DNA of 64,000 nt from Diprion similis (lineage: Eukaryota > Arthropoda > Insecta > Hymenoptera > Diprionidae): contig NC_060115.1 of assembly GCF_021155765.1 (NCBI RefSeq), positions 7,172,493 through 7,236,492 of the forward strand, in the 5' to 3' direction. The position numbers were made by a program, and so were the translations under genes. Under the pieces are notes generated by a model, which did not search any database, was not told where the DNA came from, and saw only the letters and a program-made list of their open reading frames with translations. Below are positions 1 through 11,064 of this stretch, piece after piece; within the stretch, counting starts at the first letter, position 1, and each line of letters begins with the position of its first letter.

Positions 1-32
1 ATATATTCAGTCGTTAATTACTCTATTTGCAG

Positions 33-1470
33 GGTTCAACTACCTGTACCAGCGGGCTCCAATATTGCTGCACATCAAGTGGAGATGCTCCGTCTCAAAT
101 AACTGACGCTACCTGTGGTGTGAGGAAAATTCCTCTGACATCACAAGCCCCAGGAATAGCGAGTTACGGTGCTTATCCGTGGCAAGCTGCCTTATTAATG
201 CCGGATAATAATTACATAGGGTCTGGCGTTCTCTTGGATTCTAATAACGTTTTGACTGCAGCCCACAAAGTGGCTACACTTTCGTAAGTGACGTTTGCAC
301 ATGCGAACCACGTACTGACAATAATACAAGGTAATCAATCAATTCTAGTGGTAACTGTTGTTACTTTTCAGAAACAATGGTTTCAAAGTAAGACTTGGCG
401 AATGGGATGCTCAAAGTTTGTCCGAGAAGTATCCGTACCAAGAATACAACGTGGCCAAAGTATTCATTCACCCCTCGTTTAACGCGCAAAATCTGCAAAA
501 TGATATTGCAGTTATAAGACTAAGTAGCGCTGTTCCTGTCTCCTCGAGTCCTGGAATAAGTACGATATGCCCCCCTTCAGGAATGCCAGCGGCTCAGACA
601 AGGTGAAATTTTTTTTACATTTTAGTCTGTTCGACTGAAAACAAGCAGAATAATATCGTTAGAAAAATATGTTAGTTCAAAGTTTTAGAAAATTCTGGCA
701 GTACGAACGAGTTGTGCCCACGACCAGATTTCATTGTTTAAAGTCTTACTTCCTTCTTACAGATGCTGGGTTTCTGGATGGGGAAAAAATGCTTTCGGAC
801 CGAATGGTGCTTATCAAAGTATCATGAAAGAAGTTGACGTTCCCATTCTAGACCAAGGGAATTGCGAAAGTCGACTGAGAGGAACGAGACTTGGCCAATT
901 TTTCAATCTAAGTAGAGACAGTTTTATGTGTGCTGGCGGTGAAGCTAACAAGGACGCGTGCACGGTAATTTCTAGTTTTCTGCACACCTACGATTCGACA
1001 TTTGAAAAATAATTAGAGGGTGATCTGTTTTAATTGATTTCAATGATTCTTACCAGAATGATTGAATTTGCATCAATAATATTCAGACGGAAATTTCTTG
1101 GATTCTGAAGGCTCGAGTATATACAAGATAATTTTTATTCCACGAGCATTGGCGGGAATATCGTAGTTTTCATATAATTTGTAATGCTTCCATTTTCGAA
1201 AATGATTGCCACGAAAACTCGAGTCTAATGCAATTGAAATTGAACCTTATATTTAGACAAAAATTGCAACAGTAATTTTAAGAGAAAACTACTTCGATTT
1301 TTTAGGGTGATGGCGGATCCCCGTTAGTATGCCAAATGCAGGGACAATGGCAAGTTGTTGGCTTAGTTGCTTGGGGAATCGGATGTGCAATGCCGGGTGT
1401 ACCCGGAGTATATGTGAATGTACCAAACTACCTCACTTGGATAATGAGGCAAATAGGTACGGCTGCTTAA
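33..1470 (+). CDS. Clip-type serine protease homolog (catalytic Ser lost), 5' partial
   Basis: Secreted S1-family pseudo-protease resembling insect cSPHs such as phenoloxidase-activating factor 2, which act as non-catalytic cofactors in the haemolymph melanisation cascade. Four exons are visible: 33-283, 372-602, 763-964 and 1306-1470 (stop TAA). All have GT-AG borders and consistent phase; earlier exons, with the signal peptide, lie left of the window. The first exon carries the end of a Cys-rich clip-like segment (LQYCC, then TCGVRK) before the protease fold. The His motif is TAAHK and the Asp motif is NDIAVIRL, so both are kept, but the GDSGGP motif reads GDGGSPL with Gly at the nucleophile position. 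This makes it a homolog without protease activity by family rules. Cys pairs CWVSGWG, FMCAGG and GCAMPGVPGVY are intact. The exact subfamily is inferred. Confidence 0.88.
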
Positions 1471-4175
1471 GTTATCCAGTGTGTACCTAGGCAGCAGTGT
1501 TATATTTTCTAAAAATGATCAATCAAGAATTGATTAGAGGCAATGGAAATGTTTCGCTAATTGTGTCAAGGACGATATAAATCGATACAAATTAAATGAC
1601 TGGTAAAATGGAATTCAGTTTATGAACAAACAATATTTTAATGGATAAAACTTATATATTTCTTTATATTTATATAACATTAGTTTATAAATAAGTCTTC
1701 CTAATTTTTATTTACATTTATACCTAACACGCCAAATAAAAAAAGTTAAGTCATCCGTAGATTTAGAAACTCACAGCTCGCATAGTTTGAAATTTTTTTT
1801 GGATAAGATTAAATATCTTATCTTACAACATTGATTATATTGCAAGGAGCATATGTTGTAATAACATATCTAAACTATTACTATTATTATTTGAATAATA
1901 TAATTAAAAAAAACTTGTGTTCATTGTATCATTTGAAAAAATATTGTTATTATCTTTTCTTAACCAAAACTTTTCAACTGGTGCTCTGCAACTAATTTCC
2001 TAAGCCTGTAACGTTTTATTCAATTATTATATATAATAAAATGTATAAATAAATGTATAACACTATAAACCGACTGGTGCACGTTTCATAGATCAGTGAC
2101 ATATTATTACGATAAAAAATGTTAAATTAAAAAAGGGTGCGCATAATACCTTTGTGCATATGCTCTTCAATGATTTTGATCACAGATAGTGAAACTAGTT
2201 TGCAAACAAATATAGATTATGTTATGTAAATGATGAACCAGGATTACGTATTTATACGAACTCATCAAAGCTGTTTGTAAAAGAAATGTCGGCATGTTTA
2301 AACTCCCGATACATTAAACCAAATCAAATTTGAATAGGTGAGCTTGTATATTTAGGACCAGTAACTAATCGCATTTGGAGATAGCAGTCTCAAGGTATTT
2401 CTCAAATCACAATAGTGTAAAAGCACCGATCAATGTAAATACCTTTATGGAGGGTCAAGGGTGCTGTTATTAATAAAATGTGATAATTAATGACCAGTAG
2501 CATTTTTTTTAGAAGCTATATCATGCCATCTACTTAATAGAAATATCATTTATTCTTTCTCGTAAAAAACAGAGCAAGTTTAATAGTGATAACTACGTCA
2601 GGCTCAGAATGTCTGGTAGCGCGTTCAGAATTGTGTGTAAATCTTTTAATAGCACGAACACTTATTAATTTTGTTTTTTTCTTAGTTGTACCAACGTGCA
2701 AAACATGTTGTCTGTGTCGCTAATATTAGCACTACCGTCGATTGATCAACTTCACACGAGTGTGGAGGTTTTATATTAAAGAACAGATACAAGTCTCAGT
2801 TCGTACTCGTATTGAATCTCTTGAGTTGCACTTGCCCTTGATAATATCACTGCAGACAGCATAAAATATATACAAGTACAATTATATATAGATAATAGAT
2901 ATGTACGTATATAATTATACATGGATATTGTACAATAGCCGGGGCAAGCGCACGAGACATTGCGGAATTGAACATAGCCTTTGCATCAGTAAATTTGCTA
3001 ATAATAATCTATATTTGAAGTATCTATTACTTATTTAGAATGGACCATTTTTACTCAAAAATACTCAAATAATACGTCAACTTCGACACAGGTTTGTTGT
3101 TAAAATGAATAACTGATGATAATAATGATAACAATAACAAAAAAAGTAAAAGAAATGATAAGTCATAAGGGCCTAATGTAAATATTCCATTTCTGAATAA
3201 TATTGGTAAAACTGTAACAACTGCAAGCAGTATACAGATATTTCTCAGAAGTAATAAAAACTACCGCTGTACACAATTGTCGTAATTGGATTTTTCTAAA
3301 AATGGAGAAACGTGCGCTTGTGCAAAATAAAAGAATCTATAAATGTATTTTTCATACTTATACATATAACGTTATGTACAGGCATCATCTGAATATCATC
3401 AAGGCAGCCAGGTCAAATTCATGATCATCACGAAAAGATAATATTATATTCCATTTGGTACGTACATGCCTTTGGCATTCGATCAGCTATACTTACTTAC
3501 CCGATGATAAGCAAGCAAACTATAAAAAATTATATAAGATCCAGCCTATTCCTCTTCCGAACTCCTGGGTAAAGTACTAGAAATAATATATTATACGATA
3601 CATTTAACTGATAAGCCACCCACTTTCGAATGCGTGCAGATAATAAATTAGCGCGCTCGGTTGATACAAAAATTTGCAAAACTAATCACGAGACTGCGTG
3701 CTAATTTGTTCAATTTAAAATGTCATCAACAGAGCAGCTGTAATGAGATAAGCGCTTGGGTGTATTAATTTATTACATTGGTACAATGGCATTGTGACGT
3801 GGCGTGACTGGACACGATCGACATGGAGGTAGGCATTCGTTAATATGACATGGAGAGAGTCAGGCCTGCGGTGAGTTGACCAAAGGATAAGGTAATTGGA
3901 CGGAATGATGAGAAGGAGGTAACGACAACAAGTGGCCGCGCTCCATTTCGTTAACCTCCTGTTGTTCCATTCCTTCTGTAGCAACGTTCGATCTTGCCAG
4001 ACTATTCCGCTGCCTACACATGTATGGTGTTTCTCCGGGTGATGGTGTTTCACGACCCTAAGTTTTTGCCAGTTTATTGACAAAAAAAAAGCAGAAAATG
4101 AACAAAAACAGTTTATTAGGGATGCTAGTGATGAACCAATATTCTTCGAATAGAACACGAAGTTACTTTTAGAAT
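1471..4175. other. Intergenic and 3' UTR sequence, no gene recognised
   Basis: AT-rich spacer between the convergent protease homolog (+) and zinc exporter (-). It probably contains both 3' UTRs. A 147-codon open frame on the minus strand at 3715-4158 has no recognisable motif and lies just beyond the exporter's stop, so I read it as UTR. No tRNA, repeat array or transposon end was recognised. Confidence 0.5.
1735..1740 (+). terminator. Candidate polyadenylation signal of the serine protease homolog
   Basis: An AATAAA hexamer lies about 265 nt after the stop codon, followed by A-rich sequence. AATAAA is frequent in this AT-rich DNA, so the assignment rests on position only. Confidence 0.35.
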
Positions 4176-4298
4176 TTAAGTAACAAATATTGTACCTAAA
4201 CGTGTATTAGATTCCGAATTGATACCATCAAGGCACCGTCCGAGGCATTTGGATTTTGAAGGATTGTGACATCGATTTGCATTTCTCTTCAAGTAGTA
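4176..4298 (-). CDS. ZnT1: Possible alternative terminal exon of the zinc exporter
   Basis: An acceptor (CCCTACAG) followed by 40 in-frame codons and TAA joins in phase 0 to the CAG|GTCAGT donor inside the last exon. The tail would hold a further Cys/His cluster (CHNPSKSKCLGRC), which fits the Cys-rich character of the ZnT1 C-terminus. The unspliced alternative ends nine codons after that donor. I cannot tell which is used. Confidence 0.4.
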   Translation of the reverse strand, partial: YYLKRNANRCHNPSKSKCLGRCLDGINSESNTRLGTIFVT

Positions 4299-4336
4299 CT
4301 GTAGGGATTGAGGATAAGGGACATAGAGGATGTTGG

Positions 4337-7300
4337 TTATTCGACGGAATGAAACAAGGTACTGACCTGTTTTGACGGTCCACAGCAGGTAGCTTGGTTG
4401 CATGGCTTGTCTGTCTTTGGGCAATCGAGGACGCAATCTTCGGTTGTGGTTTCTTGTACTTCGCTATTGTCATGGTACTGGAATGATAAATATAAAGGAG
4501 AAGTTAAACGATTGTGCCGAAAACTATATCATTTGGTTTTTATATAAAGTCCAAGTGAGCATCGTCGACTTTACTGATACCGCGACAGTGGTTACGTTTT
4601 TGTAGGAAATTCAGTAACAATATTTGATCATGGTTAATATTATTTAGGCGCAGGGGGTTATGGGGGAAGGAGAGAGTACCTCACTTCCACCCTCTCAGCC
4701 CCTCTGCCCGGGCTCCACGTGATGACTCGTGAGACTTGGTCTTTCGCTCGATGTTTGCACCCGAAATCTCGAGATGAAAAAGATACCGAGAGATGAATTC
4801 AAGCCCTTCTTCCCTCGGAACCCATCTAATCCCAAACAATACTTACCATATACTGATACCCTGTGTTCAACGGAACAGAATAAAAATAATTAGAAGAAAC
4901 TTACATCTATGAATTCGGGCTGAATTGTAGTTGAGTGGATTCCTTCGTTATGGAAAAATTCTTTGACTTGTTCAGCAATCTTCATATATTCGTCGAGATT
5001 ACGGCAACGGATATGGGCGGAGGCTATAATTCGATCTCCAGCCAGTTGCCACACATGAAATTCATGTACCGCCAACACACCGTCAATATTGTCCAGTAAA
5101 CGCTGTTGAATTGCGTCGACCTGTAGGAAATCATGAACATAAGACAAGTCTCAATAATGTATCAAAATGTTTGCTGAAATGAGTATTCGATTGTAACTTC
5201 TTTTTTATACAACGTAAAAAAAAATATAAAAGATAGCATAAATCCTCGTAAATGTACTTGAATATGTGTCGGAACTGTTTGCAGTAGAATTAAAGCTGAT
5301 TCCTGTAATAACGGCCAGACGGATTTCAAGATGAGTATCACCAACAGTAGCGACAACGCAGGATCTATATAACGCCTGGGAACAGAAAGTATTAATTAAA
5401 TCATCCAATTAATCAAAAAGCTTTGATATTTAGGAATATATTGCAAATTTAAAAACTGTGTGAAAATATTTATGCTCAGCTCCTCTCGTTCTACATAATG
5501 GAAAACCATGTGTGAAAATATTCTACAAAATTAACGTTCTTATTCCGTCTTTCTATTATCTCGCATTGACTACAACAAATATAATGATTTCTCATCAATC
5601 TTACCTACAAGACCAGTCTGTGAGCCATACAATCAGCGCAGACACAATAACTATAACGGATCCCAGAGCATCAGACAAAACGTGGAGGAAAACACCTCGC
5701 ATATTCATTTGGCCAGCATCGTGACTATGACCATGTGCTCGCTTTACTGGTGGGGTCGGAGGTCTGCATTGTGCATCACTCTCGTTATCGTCGGTGCCAA
5801 CAAGAGTGCTGAGCCGATTGTGACTGCGAGAAATTCCATGTGCATGCCCATGAGAACTTCCGTGCTCTGGAATTTTTCAAATATTTCATTCGGATGTGGA
5901 ATAATTATATTTCCATTAGCTCTTGACGTGCGTGATTTTTTCTGGTGGACAAATTTGTCATAGATTAAAGGTTTGCACAACATGTTTATAACATGATCCA
6001 TTTTTATATATATTACTTACTACCACTGCATATTGAAATTAATTTAAAACAAAATTTAGTAGACTAACTTTGTTTGATGACCAGTATCTATTTATTATTC
6101 ATGCATGTGTATCAATGAGTGATTCATTTTATGAGAGTCATTTGTCATTGACACAGCAGAAATTAAAATTCATTCAGGCAACTAGGCTGTAGGAGAGTTT
6201 TCAGTCAGACAAGTCAGACAGGTAAAAATAATTTTATACCCGCTTTGAGACGTTTGTAAGAGTAAAGAATATCCATGAACAATTATTAAACAAATACAGT
6301 TCAATCCTAGTCAAGAAAATTGCCAAGACCTGAAAATTTTTGTATAATTACAAATGCTTCACGATATTTCTGTTCTGCGTTCTCAATAATGAGAACAATT
6401 TTCTTTAGATTAGCTGACCTACATCACTCGTCGATGCAGAGTCGGTAGTTACTTCGTATTTAATGGAGTCAACTCCGATATCTTCAGGAGGATGCCAAGT
6501 TACCTCTCTGCTTCTTCTACCTACACAACGGATTAAATTATGAAATGACCAAACAAATAATTGTTAGTTCATATTTATGTCACCTAAAAAACAAACATCT
6601 TGTTGCAATACATAAAAACCTGGAAACAGTCATAAAACAGTAACCATATGCACTTCTTCGTCTGACTGAAACCTTTCCCTTTTGGTCTACACCAGACAAT
6701 TCAGTTACTACTAGCCTTGTATTTTATCACGGTGCTGCTTATATGTATAATCAAGAAATATGAGTTGCGTTTGGTGAAGTTTTGGGCTTTCACACATTTG
6801 TCTCTTTCTTGAGAAGGAAAAAAAAAAAAAACAATGGAACATACATCATATAAATTGGAATTTTAAAACCAATAAAATTTTAAAACATCACTTATGAATA
6901 AACATTTGGGGTCGATGGGTATTAAAAATATATCATGAATAAACCTAATTCCTTCTCACTCACCATGAAATAAGCATAGTCCTATCAAATTAACCAGTAG
7001 TCCCATACTACCAACCGCGACAAGAAGTTTGGGCTCATGGATGTCTTCAGGTTCTATGAAGCGTCCAAATGCTTCGACAGTAATACTGAAGCACAATGCA
7101 ACCAGAAACACTGCATTCACCAAAGCACCAAGAACCTCAGCTCTGGCCCATCCGAACGTATTTTTGGACCACTTCTTTGGTGACATCTGTGAAAGTAGTA
7201 AAATAAATCATTTCCAAGCAGTTCAGATATGATTGTCACTGTGATAACAGTAAAATTTTCTTTTTCCAAATGCGAACTTTGATCATTAAAGCTCAAGTTA

Positions 7301-8090
7301 TCCAGGCATTATATTTTCACTATTTCAGTAAATTGATTAGACTTTTTAGATAATAAAAAGTTGAATTATCAAAACATGAATTACATGAAACATGTTAATG
7401 CTATATTACTGCTGAGTGAATTTTACATAATTATAAGATTTCCAAATAACAAGTTATCCTATAATATTCATAGCTGTAACGTGTATCGCCAACTTCATTT
7501 AATTCAAGTGTATTTGCTCCTACCAGTCAATCGCTCTGATTTCAATGAGAACAAAAATAAAATGATGCACTCATAGTTATTATTGGCTATCAATTGTATG
7601 CGGAGCGTCCTGGTCGCAACCTTACTGTATATATATGCAGGAATCGATTGGAGTATTCAACTGATTATAATAACAAAACATCGTTTCAAATAAAAGTTTT
7701 ATCACAAATCCATACAGCTCAAGAATTTACTGTGTATTGTACAAATGTCGGTAGCGGCTTGCTAACCCATGTGTTGCATGTGAATATTTATATTTACCTA
7801 TAAATAGAACAGAAATGCGAGCCACATTTACTTTGTGCTGGCATCCACGAGTAATTTGAGTTACACAGTAAAATTTTATCAATTTTCCAGCAATAATCAG
7901 TTCTTTTTCTTACCTTCACGGAGAGGAATGCCACCACTAGAGCAGCCACATCCGACAGCATGTGAAAACTATCAGCTATTAAAGCCATCGAATTGGTGAA
8001 ATAGCCAACAATTATTTCTACCAAAAAGAAGAAAGATGTGAGCCACATCATTATTAGCAGGCGAATTTTTTTCCCAGTATATCGGCCCAT
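4337..8090 (-). CDS. ZnT1: Zinc transporter 1-like cation diffusion facilitator (SLC30A1/ZnT1)
   Basis: Exports Zn2+ from the cytosol across the plasma membrane, probably by H+ antiport, and protects against zinc overload. Exons on the minus strand: 8090-7914, 7186-6964, optional 6520-6419, 5866-5605, 5375-5258, 5120-4905, 4477-4337. Phases agree throughout, giving 378 aa without the optional exon. TM1-2 contain the metal site SMALIADSFHMLSD (HxxxD). TM3-4 follow KNTFGWARAEVLGALVN. The loop is His-rich (HGSSHGHAHG, AHGHSH). TM5 has the second site FLHVLSDALGSV, then TM6 SLLLVILILKSVWPLL. The cytosolic domain has VLAVHEFHVWQLAGDRIIAS and a Cys-rich tail (CVLDCPKTDKPC, ATCCGP), as in ZnT1 proteins. 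The 3' end is uncertain: reading through gives a stop at 4337, while a splice at the internal CAG|GTCAGT leads to an alternative end at 4176. Confidence 0.93.
6419..6520 (-). CDS. ZnT1: Possible 34-codon cassette exon of the zinc exporter
   Basis: Between exons 2 and 3 lies an open 102-nt segment with an acceptor (TTGTGTAG) and a donor (GTAG|GTCAGC). It is phase 1 at both ends, so it can be included or skipped without breaking the frame. It would add an acidic, hydrophilic stretch (EVTWHPPEDIGVDS...TTDSASTSDV) to the cytosolic loop just before the His-rich segment. The donor is weaker than the others in this gene. I infer optional use; inclusion might instead be constitutive. Confidence 0.55.
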
Positions 8091-11064
8091 TGTTGATATT
8101 TAACACTGAAAAAATACATGAAATCAGTATTATTTATCAATTTTAAATATCTTAGTTTAACAGTAAGTATGGATTAACAATATTGATTGAAATAGCAGCT
8201 AATTTTCGACAAGGTTGAAGTTTGTAACTTTAATTTAACAATGCATTTTTCAAACAGCACATTGCTCTGCAGCCCTAGTATTGCCTGAAGTTTGGTAAAC
8301 TGTGATAAACTATCAACACACTGATATTTTGTACACTCAACGCTTCCAAAGTTAGTTTTAGACAGAAAAATTCTGATTTCCCTTTCAATGTTCATTGCGT
8401 CAAGGTCACTAACCTCAACCTTGGGACTTTCGTGAGACTTGGATACATGAATACACATTTTATGGGAAATGCTCGTCTTTAAATAAGTACCAACTGCTAG
8501 GCTCCACCAGCATATTTTATATATGATCAATTGAGTGTTGACACAATGAGACCGTGTAAGTTTTAATCAGTGCTCCATATAATCTAGCTGATATCTCCAT
8601 TAAATTTTTTTATCAAGACCTACGTACTTGGGACACTTGCACACAACGGACTAACACCTTAGTACAAACTGGAGTTTCTAGCAACTAGTGAAAGCTAAGA
8701 AGCATAATGCCTGTACGTCGTTATACAGGGTCACTTTTTCGTTGCTGAAAACAAGTGCGACTAACGCGACCATTCCACCTAGCACTCGCAAAAGCAGCTC
8801 TCTCTTACCGAAGGGTCGCACTAAGTAACGAATAAATGACCCTGTGTATTACATGTATGTTGGAAAGTATTCCAGATTAATTCTTTGTTCCATTCGATAC
8901 ATTATTTTTAGTGATAACTTAGGACTTCTACAAATACTTTAGTAGACCATAGTCATGTGATGTTGGAATTGAAATAAGAGATCAAACATTCGAACACTGG
9001 ATCAAGAAATATAAAAAATACTAAGCCTCTCAAGCTTAATTAAATATTCAAATCTCATGTGCTAAATATTTTCCAGAGATTTCTGTGCTGGATTATACAT
9101 GTACAATATCTCTGCTGAGATGAGGATTACAGTAAAATCAGCATACAGATGAAGTTTAATGTGTGTCAATATAGTAGGGGCTATTTGAATTTTTTCTGAC
9201 CTCAAAACTATTATCTGCACTTGAAGATTGTAACTCAATATCTTCAGAAGGAATACAGATCTGAGAAGATTAGTGAATTAGAGATATTGTGATATGCGGT
9301 TGAATATACACTGGGAATCTGTACTTGAAGTTTTTATCGATCGAACTTGATCGAAAGCTCAGCTAATCACCAATACGAACTTCTTATAAGGATGAATATA
9401 GGTCAGCGGAACATTTAATGTTAAGCTAACTCATCGAGATTCAGTCACCACAAAAGAACGCGCTATCAAAACTACAGTATGAGTAACAAATTGGGTTTTC
9501 AATCAAGCTTGATCGATCAAAACTTCGGAAACACTCGGCTATATATCTAATTCAATTATTTGACGCTTCCATATACAGATGATATCAATTTGATTTAATT
9601 TAGAATATACCAGGCTAAATAATCATCAAACAACAATATAGATACAATTTTCAACAAAGATTAGAGGAAACGGACAAAGATCAACGTCTACCATTGTTAA
9701 ATGCATGTGACATCCGATTACACAGCCAGTTATCACAATGGCATATATTTAAACAATTAAATTAGTGATTAGAGGTGATGGGTAAGACTAACGAGCACGT
9801 GGAATTGGTGACATAGAAATGTAGGTCCTGACATAGAGGATTATCAGGCTGTAATCAGCACCTACTTACAGAGTATATGTTCGTGCAATCTTAGATACTA
9901 ATAGATAGCTGAGAAAAACATAGAAACTAATTTATAACCGAAATTAGCCTTTTGATGTGGTTAATTAAATAAGTTGATTTTAATTGATATATAAAAAGTG
10001 ACATGCAATCTGAACTGGGTAATTATTTTTTTATCAACAACTTACAGGAACAGATGGAGACAATCATAGTAAAGAAAAGAAGGAATGATTCATAGGAGTG
10101 AAGGGGTACGTATGAATCACTGCATGAGAGATGCAAAATAATGGCACATGTCGGATTTATTTTTAAGTTATTAGTTCGGAAAACGTTAGTGGTAACCTAA
10201 ATGAAGATATTACTGATTTTCAATTGACGCTATGAAATAATAATGTTGTAACGGCAGATATTTTGCCATACACTCACCTTGGAGAATTATTTGCAATTTA
10301 TAAAATTCTTTCAACTACAAGGTACTAGTATCAAATGACGGAGTTGAAAAACTTTATCCACAAAATGTAGTTTATAAACATGATATATTCACGGGACTCA
10401 TTTATTCGTGGAGTACAAAATACTTTTTTTTAGTTAAAAACACATTAAACTCCATGAAGAGCAATTTAAAACACTACATTCAATCCATTGTTGGACACCC
10501 AACGGGGATAGGAAATACACTGCAATACATCAATGGTAACTCACAGCCAACTAAATTCCGAAACTCGACGAGAAAACTCAGTGTCGCTGCTTGTGTGTTC
10601 ACAAAGTGTTCGTGAAATTCGCAGCGTCACTCGTTTGGCTCAAAGCACGCATACATACACCATAAATATTCTGTTTACCGTTCTACCGTTCTGACGATGA
10701 ATTTAATACAAGTTTGAACGTTGTAATACACGAAAAAATTAAAAAAGTTACGTCATTTATTTATCGAAGAAATATAACTAAACGACTATTGATGCTTACT
10801 ACTTTTGAGACTGATCTCCTCTGTCAGATGCGTATGATGCGAATAGTAATTTTTTCTTCTCGCTTTTATCGAATCCAAAATTTGATATCCACGTGACTTA
10901 CCGATCTGTTGAGATGTGTGCCTTGTCCACCGATGTAGACGTTAAGTGTCGTGCTAAAGTCTTATCTTTAATTTTTTTTCTTTTAAACGTGTTATAAACG
11001 TGCCAAGGGCGATATTAAACTTGTAAAATATTCAAGACGATAATATTAATCACATCCACGAATC
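8091..11064. other. Spacer between divergent ZnT1 and IMMP1L, with 5' UTR sequence
   Basis: About 3 kb between the two divergent start codons. It must hold both promoters and the untranslated 5' exons. A small inverted-repeat element sits at 8726-8844. An 118-codon minus-strand frame at 8174-8530 shows no family motif and lies directly upstream of the ZnT1 start, so I do not call it a gene. Confidence 0.5.
8726..8844. mobile_element. 119-bp MITE-like element with terminal inverted repeats
   Basis: The left end CAGGGTCACTTTTTCGTTGC is matched in inverted orientation by the right end, which reads CAGGGTCATTTATTCGTTAC on the minus strand; the match extends further inward to AGTGCGAC on both sides. 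The element is too short to code for a transposase. CAGGG termini occur in some hAT-related elements, but I see no clean target-site duplication, so the superfamily is open. Confidence 0.6.

Noticed and set aside
3715-4158. 147-codon open frame on the minus strand
   Set aside because: No family motif or splice context; it lies immediately past the ZnT1 stop on the same strand and is best explained as 3' UTR.
5682-5963. Plus-strand open frame of 93 codons
   Set aside because: Antisense shadow of the ZnT1 His-rich loop and TM5 exon.
8174-8530. 118-codon open frame on the minus strand upstream of ZnT1
   Set aside because: No recognisable domain; composition is not clearly coding; position fits 5' UTR or promoter.
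8638-8644. TGCACAC, a match to the metal-response element core TGCRCNC upstream of ZnT1
   Set aside because: A single degenerate 7-mer is expected about once per kilobase by chance when both strands are counted, so it is not evidence of MTF-1 control.
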